DNA of 64,000 nucleotides, taken from assembly GCA_050331095.1 (NCBI GenBank), contig JBHJHE010000019.1:1-64000 (forward strand), in the 5' to 3' direction. The notes under the pieces are model-generated. The model made no database searches, was not told where the DNA came from, and saw only the letters and a list, made by a program, of their open reading frames with translations. Each line of letters starts with the position of its first letter. The stretch's first letter is position 1. The position numbers were made by a program, and so were the translations under genes. The stretch comes from MED-G105 sp050331095 (GTDB lineage Bacteria > Pseudomonadota > Alphaproteobacteria > Caulobacterales > Parvularculaceae). Of the stretch, positions 27,660 to 35,972 are shown piece after piece.

Positions 27660-29600
27660 ATGAAGAGACTTCACCTCTGCACGATTTCGCTCGCGGCGCT
27701 CGTCGTCGCGGCCCCCGCGTCCGCGCAGTTCGGACGCCAGCTCGACCTTATCGCCGACCCGGTCGGCTCCGAGGTCGTGCCAAGCCAGGGCGCGACGTTC
27801 GACGTCCTCCCCGTCGTCGGCATTTTCTGGGCCGAGCGCTGCGCCCAGGTCGAATACACCTTCAACGCCACAGCCGGCGCGAACGTCGGCGCGCCGACGG
27901 AGATCTCGCCGGAAGAACTCGCCAGCGCCGTTCAGGACGGGCTCGACCGCTGGAACGCGATCCCGACGTCGTTCATCGAAATGAACGTCACGGCCGTCGA
28001 AGAACTCGGCGACCGTCCGCGCATCGGGGGCGATTTCGTCAACGAGGTCACGTTCATCACGCCGGATGATTTCGGGGCCCTCGCGAGCTCTCCGTCGACG
28101 TCGCTCACCGCCGACACGACATTCGTGACGGGCGACGACCTTGACGGCGACGGCGACAGCGACGTCTTCGATCCGGCTGCGGAAGGCATAACCAAGTGCA
28201 CGGACATTGACGACGACGGCGCCATCGAGTTTCCCGCCGGCGACTATCTCGCGGGCACGATCCTCGACAACGACGTCCAGTTCTCGTCGACCGTCGAATG
28301 GGAGCTTGAGCCGACGTCCGTCACGCCGGTCGCCGACGTCGACGCCGTTTCGACCCACGAGTTCGGCCACTCCCACGGCCACAACCACGCGCTGATCAAC
28401 CAGATCTCGGCGGAGGACGGCACCGGCTCGACGATGTTCCCGTTCATCGACACGAGCGACGCGGCGACCGAGTTCGGAAACCGCACGCTGCATTCGGACG
28501 ACATCGCCGTCTCGTCGTTCATCTATCCGGAAGGTTCGAAGCCGTCCGGCATCGCCGCGCTCCAGGCCGGCGACGTGCCGTTCGACCTCGCGTTCGACAT
28601 TCTGCGCGGCGAAGTCACGACGGACGGCCTGCCGATCGCCGGGGCCAACGTCACGGCCGTCGATCGCAACACGGACGAAGAGGTCAGCGGCACCTACAGC
28701 GGCCGCACGGTCGTCTTCGGCGACGACGCCGGCGGCCTGTTCGCCTTCCCCGAGTCGGTTCTGGACGGCAGCTTTGAGCTCGCCGTACCGAGCCGCGACG
28801 TCTACCGCCTCAACATCGAAGCGCTCGACGGCGACCCGGCGGCGACGACCAACATCAGCACCAACGCGATCATCGGCGGCATTCTGGGTCAGAACCTGTT
28901 CCCGGAAGAGGGCCTGAACGGATTTCGCGAGTCGTCGCTCGAGTTCCGACCCGACTTCGCGTTCCCGTTCTTCTCGCGCGGCTCGCGGTCCCAGTCCCTC
29001 GACTTCGAGACGAACGCCGAGATCGCTCAATCGAACGCGGGCGACGTGGAGTTCATCGGCACGGGGCTGCTCGCCGGCGCGACGTCGGTGGTCTACGCGG
29101 AGCTTTTCGACCGTGACGAGGTGAGCGCGATGATCGCCAATGGCGACGTCCCGATCAGCGGCTCGTTCAACACCGGCACGCTCGATGCGTCGCTCGTGCC
29201 GATCTTCGACCGCGCGGCGCTTATGCTCGGTTTCGTCAACGACGACGACACGGTGACGCTCACGACCACGCTGTCGGAGACGCGGAACTTCGTCGGCCAG
29301 GACGGCGATCTGACCCCGTTCGTGTTCCCGAACTCGCGCGGACTGCCGTTCCGGATCCGGCGCGAATTCAATCGCGACCCGGACCTTCAGCTCTTCCTCG
29401 TTCTTGAAGCGGACGAACTGGAGCCGGGTCCGAGCGGCTTCCCGCCGGCCTTCCTCGCGCTCGACGCCGACGTCGAGGGCACGTCGTATCAGTCGTTCAG
29501 CGGATCGCCGCTGGAGCTGCGTCTCGGCAGCACCTGGTCGGCGCAGATCAACTACGTCAATGACGGCGGCCCGGTGCCGCGGTTCCTGACCGATTTTTAA
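27660..29600 (+). CDS. Secreted metzincin-type zinc metalloprotease
   Basis: 646 residues. The signal peptide is 1-22 (cleavage near SAQF). The zinc motif HExxHxxGxxH is complete at residues 233-243 (HEFGHSHGHNH), and a Met after it (GSTMFPF, residue 259) can serve as Met-turn, placing it in the metzincins, near matrixins (M10). An acidic DLDGDGDSD at 161-169 looks like a calcium loop. The C-terminal half (about 310-646) is beta-rich and of unknown fold. No RTX repeats or anchor are seen. A strong terminator follows the gene. Confidence 0.82.
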   Translation: MKRLHLCTISLAALVVAAPASAQFGRQLDLIADPVGSEVVPSQGATFDVLPVVGIFWAERCAQVEYTFNATAGANVGAPTEISPEELASAVQDGLDRWNAIPTSFIEMNVTAVEELGDRPRIGGDFVNEVTFITPDDFGALASSPSTSLTADTTFVTGDDLDGDGDSDVFDPAAEGITKCTDIDDDGAIEFPAGDYLAGTILDNDVQFSSTVEWELEPTSVTPVADVDAVSTHEFGHSHGHNHALINQISAEDGTGSTMFPFIDTSDAATEFGNRTLHSDDIAVSSFIYPEGSKPSGIAALQAGDVPFDLAFDILRGEVTTDGLPIAGANVTAVDRNTDEEVSGTYSGRTVVFGDDAGGLFAFPESVLDGSFELAVPSRDVYRLNIEALDGDPAATTNISTNAIIGGILGQNLFPEEGLNGFRESSLEFRPDFAFPFFSRGSRSQSLDFETNAEIAQSNAGDVEFIGTGLLAGATSVVYAELFDRDEVSAMIANGDVPISGSFNTGTLDASLVPIFDRAALMLGFVNDDDTVTLTTTLSETRNFVGQDGDLTPFVFPNSRGLPFRIRREFNRDPDLQLFLVLEADELEPGPSGFPPAFLALDADVEGTSYQSFSGSPLELRLGSTWSAQINYVNDGGPVPRFLTDF

Positions 29601-29607
29601 GGCGCTG

Positions 29608-29630
29608 GGCGAGCGCGTCGCGCGCTCGCC
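29608..29630 (+). other. GC-rich hairpin after the metalloprotease gene
   Basis: GGCGAGCGCG pairs with CGCGCTCGCC around TCG, directly after the stop codon and just before the intrinsic terminator. It could protect the mRNA 3' end. Confidence 0.5.
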
Positions 29631-29649
29631 GACGCTTTCAAACCGAATT

Positions 29650-29684
29650 AAATCGGCCGCGTTGCGCGCGGCCGATTTTTTTTT
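29650..29684 (+). terminator. Strong intrinsic terminator
   Basis: A perfect 12-bp stem (AAATCGGCCGCG with CGCGGCCGATTT), a 5-base loop and a run of nine T. It ends the secreted protease operon. Confidence 0.92.
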
Positions 29685-29693
29685 GGTTTCATT

Positions 29694-29735
29694 TTCGAGG
29701 GCCTGACTTCGAGGTCCCGACTTCGAGGGTTCGAC
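29694..29735. repeat. 14-bp tandem repeat, three copies
   Basis: Three consecutive 14-bp units each beginning TTCGAGG and ending in GAC, with variation in the middle. They lie between the two converging terminators. Confidence 0.8.
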
Positions 29736-29787
29736 GCGCGAACGCCGGGCGATAAGAAAAGACTGGCGACAAGAAACGATCGGCGAC

Positions 29788-29816
29788 AAAAAAAGCGCCG
29801 GCGGAACGCCGACGCT
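29788..29816 (-). terminator. Intrinsic terminator of the cold-shock gene
   Basis: Read on the minus strand, AGCGTCGGCG pairs with CGCCGGCGCT (one wobble) around TTC, followed by seven T. It lies 30 bases after the cold-shock gene stop. Confidence 0.88.
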
Positions 29817-29845
29817 TTCAACCATCAGACGATGGACGTCCGTCG

Positions 29846-30049
29846 TTACATGAGTTTCAGGTTCGCAGCCGACGTGCGACCCCGCTCTTCCTTCAGCTCG
29901 TAAGTAACGGCCTGACCGTCGTCGAGATGGCGCAATCCCGCCGCCTCGAGCGCCGTGGCGTGCACGAACACGTCCTTGCCGCCTTCATCGGGTTGGATAA
30001 ACCCGTAGCCTTTGGTCGGATTGTACCATTTCACTTTGCCTGAAGCCAT
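29846..30049 (-). CDS. Cold-shock domain protein (CspA family)
   Basis: 67 residues, a single cold-shock domain that binds single-stranded RNA/DNA. RNP1 (KGYGFIQP) and RNP2 (VFVHATAL) are intact. An AAAAAGGAGG ribosome site lies just before the ATG. About 200 bases of untranslated sequence precede it, long enough for the structured leader often found on csp genes. It has its own terminator, so it is a single-gene unit. Confidence 0.96.
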   Translation of the reverse strand: MASGKVKWYNPTKGYGFIQPDEGGKDVFVHATALEAAGLRHLDDGQAVTYELKEERGRTSAANLKLM

Positions 30050-30205
30050 TTCGCCTCCTTTTTAGACATGGCGCTCAAGACGGCCGCCGCCGCCTTCTTT
30101 TCAAACAACCATTGTCCAGGAGTGGGTCTTCAAGTTCACGAAGAAGCCTAAAGGACGGCTCTCGGTCAGTGGTCGCGGCGAAAAGTAACAGCTGGCCGCG
30201 CCGGA

Positions 30206-30233
30206 TTGCAACGATTTTCACAAATCGTCGCAA
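30206..30233 (-). terminator. Hairpin after the SnoaL-like gene
   Basis: A near-perfect 12-bp inverted repeat (TTGCAACGATTT with AAATCGTCGCAA, one mismatch or wobble) and a 4-base loop, 19 bases beyond the stop codon of the minus-strand gene. No long T-run, so it is a possible factor-dependent or weak terminator. Confidence 0.45.
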
Positions 30234-30251
30234 CCGGGGCGGGAACGGCGG

Positions 30252-30635
30252 TCACCCGGCGCCGTAGTAAAACTCCTCGCGGACGATCTTGCCGTCGCGC
30301 ACGGTATAGACGCCGACCTCCCTCATTTTCTGGCGTTCGCCGCTTTCGCGGTTGGTGACGTCCGCCTCGAAAATCACGCTGAAGCGGTCGCCGCCGTGAA
30401 AGAACGGGCCCTCCGCCGAAGACGCATGTTCTTCGAACGCGTTGCGCCACCATTCGTGCTTCGCCTTGATCGCGTCGACGCCGGTCGCCTCGCGTCCGTC
30501 CGAGCCCGGCATCGCCGCCGCTTCCACGGACACGGCGTCGGGCGCGTAGAGCGCGTCGAGGCCCTCCATCTCCTTGCCGGCGCGGCAGCCTTCGACGAGC
30601 CGCCCGCCGATCGCCATCAGATTTTCGTCGAACAT
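30252..30635 (-). CDS. SnoaL-like / NTF2-fold protein
   Basis: 127 residues, the normal size of a single SnoaL-like (NTF2) domain. The pattern matches the fold: helix, LDALYAPDAVSVEA, GVDAIKAKHEWW, a beta sheet with FSVIFEADVTN, and a final VGVYTVRDGKIVREEFYY. Such domains serve as small hydrolases, isomerases or binding proteins; no catalytic dyad can be assigned here. It lies 28 bases after the 31-residue-repeat gene on the same strand. Confidence 0.85.
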   Translation of the reverse strand: MFDENLMAIGGRLVEGCRAGKEMEGLDALYAPDAVSVEAAAMPGSDGREATGVDAIKAKHEWWRNAFEEHASSAEGPFFHGGDRFSVIFEADVTNRESGERQKMREVGVYTVRDGKIVREEFYYGAG

Positions 30636-30663
30636 CGCTTTGTCCTCTCTTTTGTTGGCGCCG

Positions 30664-31566
30664 TCACCGACCGGCTTCGACCGCCGCGAGGCGCGCTTCG
30701 AGGTCTAGCACGTAAAGCGTCAGCTCCTCGATTTTCTCCAGCAGCTTGGCGTTCATCGCCGCGAGATCGACGCCCTCGGCACGCATCTCCGCCGCCGAAG
30801 GCACGCCCGGCAGACAGCCCCGTTCGGCGATGTGCGCGGCGACGTCCGCGAGGGGCGCAAGGGCGTAGTCCGGCGCGAACACATGGTCGGCCGGCGACAC
30901 CGCGTGGCCGTTGAGCCTGATCGTCCCTTCGCCGCCGTCGAGGTGGATCGTCTGTTTGCCCGAGCCGTCGACGAGGGCGATGTCGCCCTGGGCGCCGGCG
31001 CCGCCGAGGGTGAGGTTGCCGCCGCCGCCGTCGATGTGGACCGTCTGGCCGCCATCGGTGTTCTTCAGCGCGACGTCGCCCTCCGACCCGCCGCCGCCGA
31101 GGGTGAGGTTGCCGTTGCCGCCGTCGATGTGAACGGTTTGCTGGCGCTCGACGTTCAGTAGCGCGACGTCCCCTTGCGCGCCGCCGCCGCCGAGCGTCAG
31201 GTTCGCCGAACCGCCGTCGAGATGGGCCGTGACCTCTCCGCCATGGTGCTTCAGCGAGACGTCGCCGCCGGCGCCCTCGCCGCCCATGTAAAGATTGGCC
31301 GCGCCGCCATCGATATGAATGCGTAGCTTTCCGTCGTCGGACAGAAACCCGAGATCGCCGTTATGGCCGGATCCGCCGAGGGTGAGGTTGCCGTCGCCGC
31401 CGTCGAGCCACACGCTCTGGCCGCCGTTCGCGTCGCGCAGCGACACGTCGCCCTGGGCGCCTGCGCCGCCGAGGATGAGGTTGGCGGCGTCGCCGACGAT
31501 GCGGCCGGTTTCCTCGCCGGCGGCGTTTTTGATGACGAGATCGTTGGTCGAATTGATGTCGCTCAT
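30664..31566 (-). CDS. 31-residue tandem-repeat protein with tail-fibre-like C-terminus
   Basis: 300 residues from MSDINSTNDL; a longer frame upstream is Arg-rich and non-coding. Residues about 22-220 consist of a partial first unit, five full repeats of exactly 31 residues (51-81, 82-112, 113-143, 144-174, 175-205) and a partial last one. Each has the pattern xVHIDGG, NLTLGG, GDVAL, which predicts a regular beta-helix or fibre. Residues about 238-300 resemble the C-terminal segment of tail-fibre/intramolecular-chaperone-type proteins, with ERGCLPGVPSAAEM, MNAKLLEKIEELTLYV and a coiled coil that would trimerise. No signal peptide. Function unknown; likely a surface or secreted fibre. Confidence 0.8.
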   Translation of the reverse strand: MSDINSTNDLVIKNAAGEETGRIVGDAANLILGGAGAQGDVSLRDANGGQSVWLDGGDGNLTLGGSGHNGDLGFLSDDGKLRIHIDGGAANLYMGGEGAGGDVSLKHHGGEVTAHLDGGSANLTLGGGGAQGDVALLNVERQQTVHIDGGNGNLTLGGGGSEGDVALKNTDGGQTVHIDGGGGNLTLGGAGAQGDIALVDGSGKQTIHLDGGEGTIRLNGHAVSPADHVFAPDYALAPLADVAAHIAERGCLPGVPSAAEMRAEGVDLAAMNAKLLEKIEELTLYVLDLEARLAAVEAGR

Positions 31567-31729
31567 GGTCAGTGTCGCGCTCCCTGTTCGGGCGCCGCGG
31601 CCATCGCGGCGCCGCGCGCGCCGGGCCGGCGCGCCGTCGACGCTCGGGAGCCTACGTCGGCGGGCCCGGCGCGTCACCCCCGCCGCCGGCGAGACGCCGG
31701 CTTGTCACGACACGGATTTTTCGGAGCGT

Positions 31730-32629
31730 TTACGAGCGTCGCGCGAAGACGAAGTCGGCGGCGCCTTTCAGCGCCGTCGCGGCGTCGCCAAAGCGGTCAA
31801 GGCGCGCCTTGGCGCTGTCGACGAGCCGGCGCGCTTCGTCGCGCGCGCCGTCCGCGCCCAGAAGCTTGACGAAGGTCGCCTTGTCCATGTCTTCGTCCTG
31901 GCCGCCGGGCTTGCCGAGCGCTTCAGCGTCGCCGAAGGCGTCGAGAAGAGCGTCAACGATCTGGAAGGCGAGCCCCAAATCCTCCGCATAGAGCGAGAGA
32001 GCCTCGACGTCGTCGTCGCTCGCCCCGCCGACGACGCCGCCGGCGCGCGCGGAAAAGCGAATGAGCGCGCCCGTCTTCAGACGCTGCAGCTCCTCGATCG
32101 CCTCGATCGAGAACGATTTCTGCTCCGCGTAAATGTCGATCATCTGCCCACCGACCATGCCGGCTCGTCCCGACGCGCGAGCGAGATCGAGCGCGACGCG
32201 GCAGCGAACGTCAGCGTCAGGATGGGTTTCCGGCTCCGCGACGATTTCGAACGCCTGCGTCAGAAGCGCATCGCCCGCGAGCACGGCCGTCGCGTCGTCG
32301 AACGCTTTGTGTACGGACGGTCGCCCTCGGCGGGTGTCGGCGTCGTCCATCGCGGGCAGGTCGTCATGGACGAGGCTGTAGCAATGGATCATCTCCACCG
32401 CGACGCCGACGCGCACGGACCGTTCGCGCGGGCAGTCGAACATGTCCGCCGCCGCGACGACGAGGAAAGGGCGCAGGCGCTTGCCGCCCGCGAGCGCGCC
32501 GTGGCGCATCGCGTCGACGACGCGGCCAAGCGGGCCGTCCCGGGTCCGCAGTCGCTCGTCGAGCGCGCGTTCGACAAGCGCCGCCACGTCGGCGATCTTG
32601 GTCTCGAAGTCTTCGTTTTTCGCGGTCAT
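31730..32629 (-). CDS. ispA: Polyprenyl synthetase, probable farnesyl diphosphate synthase
   Basis: 299 residues, short-chain trans-prenyltransferase size. It condenses IPP with DMAPP/GPP to give C15 for squalene and quinones. The first Asp-rich motif DDLPAMDDAD (residues 89-98) is intact, with small-residue insertion typical of bacterial FPP synthases. GGKRLRP (48-54) and GQMID are present. The second motif, normally DDILD, reads D226-A-L-L-D230: its second Asp is Ala. This could lower activity or alter chain length. No dxs or xseB partner is adjacent. Confidence 0.92.
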   Translation of the reverse strand: MTAKNEDFETKIADVAALVERALDERLRTRDGPLGRVVDAMRHGALAGGKRLRPFLVVAAADMFDCPRERSVRVGVAVEMIHCYSLVHDDLPAMDDADTRRGRPSVHKAFDDATAVLAGDALLTQAFEIVAEPETHPDADVRCRVALDLARASGRAGMVGGQMIDIYAEQKSFSIEAIEELQRLKTGALIRFSARAGGVVGGASDDDVEALSLYAEDLGLAFQIVDALLDAFGDAEALGKPGGQDEDMDKATFVKLLGADGARDEARRLVDSAKARLDRFGDAATALKGAADFVFARRS

Positions 32630-32690
32630 CCCCGGCGCCCCGTTCTTACGTCGACGACCCCGCGTCCGGCGCGGCGACGGCGGCGCGGGG

Positions 32691-33365
32691 TCAGTCCAGG
32701 CGCTTTTTGCGCACGACCCCCGAGCCGTCGCAAGCGTCGCAGGTGCGCGCGATCAGACCGACCTTCCCGCGTCCGTCGCAGACGCCGCAAACGGCTTTGG
32801 CGCGGGCGTCGCCGCCGAACGCGGAGCGCAGCACCGTCTGGAGGTCGGCGCCGGCGTCGAACGTCGGCGCTTTGTTTTCGGCGAACCGGCACACGATCGC
32901 CGACTGGGCCGGCGCGAAGCCGCGCAGCGCCGTGCCGCCGAGAAGGCTCGAAACGGTCTGGTCGAGGTCGAAGCGCCATCTGGTCAGGGCGTCCGGGAAC
33001 TCGCGCTCATAGTCGCCCGTCGCGAGGCGGCCGCCGATGAGGAAGACGTCTCCGGAATTGTCGAGCGTCGCGACGCTGATGCGCAAATTGCGGTTGATCT
33101 CTTCAATCGCGGCGAGCGTCGGTTGAAAGCCGGTGAAACGGGCGAGGAAACCGACCTCGGAGATCATGTCCGGCGCGCCGTCGACGGTCACGAACGCGAC
33201 GACGAAGCGGGTCTCATCGGCGGTGACGCCGTAAAGGCTAAGGCCGTTGTCGTCCTGCAGGTGTTCGACCGACGCGTAGGAGGCGCGCAAAATATCGAGC
33301 AACGGGCCCTTCGGCCAAGCTTGCGCCGCCCCGGCGAGCGCCTGCTTCGTCGAAAATAAACGCAT
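32691..33365 (-). CDS. YbjN-domain protein with C-terminal DnaJ-like zinc motif
   Basis: 224 residues from MRLFSTKQAL. Residues about 20-160 fit the YbjN (type III secretion chaperone-like) fold, with DNGLSLYGVTADETRFVVAF and GFQPTLAAIEEINRNL. The tail carries two CxxCxGxG-type motifs, C193-C196 and C209-C212 (CGVCDGRGK and CDACDGSG), as in the zinc-binding centre of DnaJ. This fusion hints at a redox or protein-folding role, but none is established. Stands alone, about 60 bases upstream of the FPP synthase gene on the same strand. Confidence 0.72.
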   Translation of the reverse strand: MRLFSTKQALAGAAQAWPKGPLLDILRASYASVEHLQDDNGLSLYGVTADETRFVVAFVTVDGAPDMISEVGFLARFTGFQPTLAAIEEINRNLRISVATLDNSGDVFLIGGRLATGDYEREFPDALTRWRFDLDQTVSSLLGGTALRGFAPAQSAIVCRFAENKAPTFDAGADLQTVLRSAFGGDARAKAVCGVCDGRGKVGLIARTCDACDGSGVVRKKRLD

Positions 33366-33764
33366 CGCAGCCCCCCTCCGCGGCGCCCGAGCGGCTTTCG
33401 CGCTCGAATCGACGCCGATCGTCGTTACGCACCGTTGGCGGCCCGCGCCCCTCGCGCCGCAGTCGATCACGTTTCGGTAACTACACGAGGGAGCCCACGG
33501 GGCCAACATCGCGCAAAGGCCCGCCGCCAAGAAGCCCATCGGCCGTTGCCGACGCGCATCGCCGCTGAAGGATCCGCCGCAGTCGCTGGGCCAATGCCTA
33601 GGAATTCCTTTCGCAATCGCACAATACATCTTATGCGTAACCACATTGAGCTCAATTTGACGGCGACGGCGGCGCGGCGTTATCGCAACGTCGCCGCGCG
33701 TTGTCCAAGAACGCCGCGCGACCAAGAACGCCGCGCGACGCGGGGACCTTTAAGGGAGGCGGCC
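33366..33764. other. 399-bp divergent intergenic region upstream of ispH
   Basis: No convincing gene on either strand. It should hold the promoters of ispH and of the YbjN-domain gene. A short AT-richer patch around 33600-33660 and a 17-bp tandem duplication (33705-33738) are the only distinct elements. Confidence 0.5.
33705..33738. repeat. 17-bp perfect tandem duplication upstream of ispH
   Basis: CCAAGAACGCCGCGCGA occurs twice in direct succession, ending 26 bases before the ispH start, inside the probable 5' leader. Confidence 0.85.
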
Positions 33765-34757
33765 ATGGCCGACGGCGGAGAACCGATGCGGGTCATTCTG
33801 GCGCAGCCGCGGGGCTTTTGCGCCGGCGTCGAACGGGCGATCGACATCGTCGAGCGCGCGCTCGAAAAGTACGGCGCGCCTGTCTATGTGCGCCACGAGA
33901 TCGTCCACAATAAACGCGTGGTCGACACGCTGAAGGCCCGGGGCGCGATCTTCGTCGAGGAGATCGACGAGGTGCCCGAAGGCGCGGTGACGATCTTCTC
34001 CGCCCATGGGGTCGCGAAAAAAGTCGAGGATGGCGCGCAGTTGCGCCAGCTCGACGTTATCGACGCCACCTGCCCCCTCGTGACGAAGGTCCACAAGGAG
34101 GGCCGGCGCTACGCGGCGCGCGGCTACGACATCGTCTTGATCGGCCATTTGGGCCATCCGGAGGTGGAAGGCACGCTCGGGCAGATCCCCGGCGCCGTTC
34201 ATGTCATCAGCGAGCCCCACGAGGTGGAGACGCTCAATGTGAAGGATCCCGATCAAGTGGCGTTCGTCACCCAGACGACCTTGTCGGTGAACGACACGAA
34301 AGACGTGATCGCGGCGCTGAAGGCGCGGTTTCCGAACATTATCGGACCGGACACGCGGGACATCTGTTACGCGACGCAGAACCGCCAGACGGCGGTGATC
34401 GAGCTGTCGAAAAAGGTCGATCTCCTGCTTGTCGTCGGCGCGCACAACTCTTCGAACTCGAACCGCCTGCGCGAGATCGGCGAGAATTTCGGCCTCCCAA
34501 GCTACCTCATCGAGGACGCCGGCATGTTCGACCCGGCGTGGCTTGAGGGCGTGAAATCCGTCGGCGTCACCGCCGGCGCCTCGGCGCCCGAGACCCTCGT
34601 CCAGGAGACGATCGCCAAGTTGCGGGCGTGCCGCGACGTCACCGTCGAGACCCTCGACGGCGTCGAAGAGAACGTCCACTTCAAACTGCCCGCCGAACTC
34701 GCCGAGGTGCCCCGCCCCAAGGACGCGATGGACGCCTGGGCTGTCGATAACGTCTAG
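33765..34757 (+). CDS. ispH: 4-hydroxy-3-methylbut-2-enyl diphosphate reductase
   Basis: 330 residues from MADGGEPMRVILAQPRGFCA, with GGGAGGC as ribosome site. The last enzyme of the MEP pathway reduces HMBPP to IPP and DMAPP using a [4Fe-4S] cluster. The three cluster cysteines are C19 (GFCAGV), C103 (ATCPLV) and C201 (ICYATQN), and the catalytic region with H and E is conserved. It sits 60 bases before hpnH on the same strand, a linkage common in hopanoid producers, so it supplies precursors for that cluster. Confidence 0.97.
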   Translation: MADGGEPMRVILAQPRGFCAGVERAIDIVERALEKYGAPVYVRHEIVHNKRVVDTLKARGAIFVEEIDEVPEGAVTIFSAHGVAKKVEDGAQLRQLDVIDATCPLVTKVHKEGRRYAARGYDIVLIGHLGHPEVEGTLGQIPGAVHVISEPHEVETLNVKDPDQVAFVTQTTLSVNDTKDVIAALKARFPNIIGPDTRDICYATQNRQTAVIELSKKVDLLLVVGAHNSSNSNRLREIGENFGLPSYLIEDAGMFDPAWLEGVKSVGVTAGASAPETLVQETIAKLRACRDVTVETLDGVEENVHFKLPAELAEVPRPKDAMDAWAVDNV

Positions 34758-34817
34758 AAAACCAGAATTCGGCTACGTCGCGTCTCGAGGGCGCGACGCC
34801 AGACGGGAGAACGACGA

Positions 34818-35972
34818 ATGACCGTATCCTTGCACCAACAGATCCGCGTCGGCGCCTACGTCGTCAAGCAGGAGCTCCTGGGGCGGAAGAAATATCCGCT
34901 GGTGCTGTTCCTTGAGCCCCTGTTCCGCTGCAACCTCGCCTGCCCCGGCTGCGGCAAGATCGATTATCCGGCGCCGATCCTCAATCAGCGCCTGTCGGTG
35001 CAGGAGTGCCTCGACGCCGTCGACGAGTGCGGCGCGCCCGTCGTCGCCGTGCCGGGCGGCGAGCCCCTCATCCACAAGGAGATCGGCGAAATCGTCGCCG
35101 GCATCGTCAAGCGCAAGAAGTTCGTGTCGCTGTGCACGAACGCGCTGCTTCTTGAGAAAAAACTCGACCTCTTCAAGCCGTCGCCGTTCCTCTTTTTCTC
35201 CGTACACCTCGACGGTCTCGAGGAAGAGCATGACAAGGCGGTCGACCAGAAAGGCGTCTTCAAGAAAGCCGTCGAAGCGATCAAGGCCGCTCAGGAGCGC
35301 GGCTTCCAGGTCAACGTCAACGCGACGATCTTCGACAACATGACCGCCGAGCAGGTCGCCGACTATCTCGACTTCGCGACCGACCTCGGCGTCAACATCT
35401 CGATCTCGCCGGGCTACGCCTACGAGCGCGCCGAAGACCAGGAATCGTTCCTGTCGCGCCAGAAAACGAAACAGCTCTTCCGCGACGTTTTCCAGCTCGG
35501 CAAGGACCGCGGACGGACGTGGAACCTTTCGCACTCCATGCTTTTCCTCGACTTTCTTGCGGGGAATCAGGAATATCTGTGCACCCCCTGGGGTTCGCCG
35601 ACGCGCAACGTCTTCGGCTGGCAGAAGCCCTGCTACCTTCTCGGCGAAGGCTACGTCTCCAGCTTCAAGGAGCTTATGGAGACGACGGACTGGGACAAGT
35701 ACGGAACCGGCAAGTACGAGAAGTGCGCCAACTGCATGGCGCACTGCGGCTACGAGCCGACCGCGGCGATGGACGCGATCCGCAATCCGATGAAGCTCTT
35801 TAAGCTGAAGAATATCTTCAGCATCAAGACAGAAGGCCCGATGGCGCCGGAGATCGACCTGTCGAAGGCTCGCCCCGCCGAGGACGTGCACGAGAAGCTC
35901 GTCGCCGAAGAAATGTCAAAGATCGAGGCGGCGAAGAAACCCGTGGACGATCGGGCCGAGGTCGCGGCGTAG
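34818..35972 (+). CDS. hpnH: Adenosyl-hopene transferase HpnH (radical SAM)
   Basis: 384 residues. HpnH joins the 5'-deoxyadenosyl group of SAM to diploptene, the first step to extended C35 hopanoids. The radical-SAM CxxxCxxC cysteines are C38, C42 and C45 (CNLACPGC). GGEPLIHKEIGEIV, SVHLDGLEEEHD and the C-terminal Cys-rich KCANCMAHCGYEPTAAMDA are family-specific. The 3' end overlaps the 3' end of hpnG on the other strand by 57 bases. Confidence 0.97.
   Translation: MTVSLHQQIRVGAYVVKQELLGRKKYPLVLFLEPLFRCNLACPGCGKIDYPAPILNQRLSVQECLDAVDECGAPVVAVPGGEPLIHKEIGEIVAGIVKRKKFVSLCTNALLLEKKLDLFKPSPFLFFSVHLDGLEEEHDKAVDQKGVFKKAVEAIKAAQERGFQVNVNATIFDNMTAEQVADYLDFATDLGVNISISPGYAYERAEDQESFLSRQKTKQLFRDVFQLGKDRGRTWNLSHSMLFLDFLAGNQEYLCTPWGSPTRNVFGWQKPCYLLGEGYVSSFKELMETTDWDKYGTGKYEKCANCMAHCGYEPTAAMDAIRNPMKLFKLKNIFSIKTEGPMAPEIDLSKARPAEDVHEKLVAEEMSKIEAAKKPVDDRAEVAA

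Noticed and set aside
27516..29825. 769-residue open frame antisense to the metalloprotease
   Set aside because: Arg/Glu-rich shadow frame crossing a strong terminator; the plus-strand protein has a signal peptide and zinc motif.
30750..31500. Regular 93-bp DNA periodicity resembling a CRISPR or satellite array
   Set aside because: The period is exactly 31 codons in one open frame and the variation is at protein level, so it is coding repeats; there are no conserved short repeats with unique spacers.
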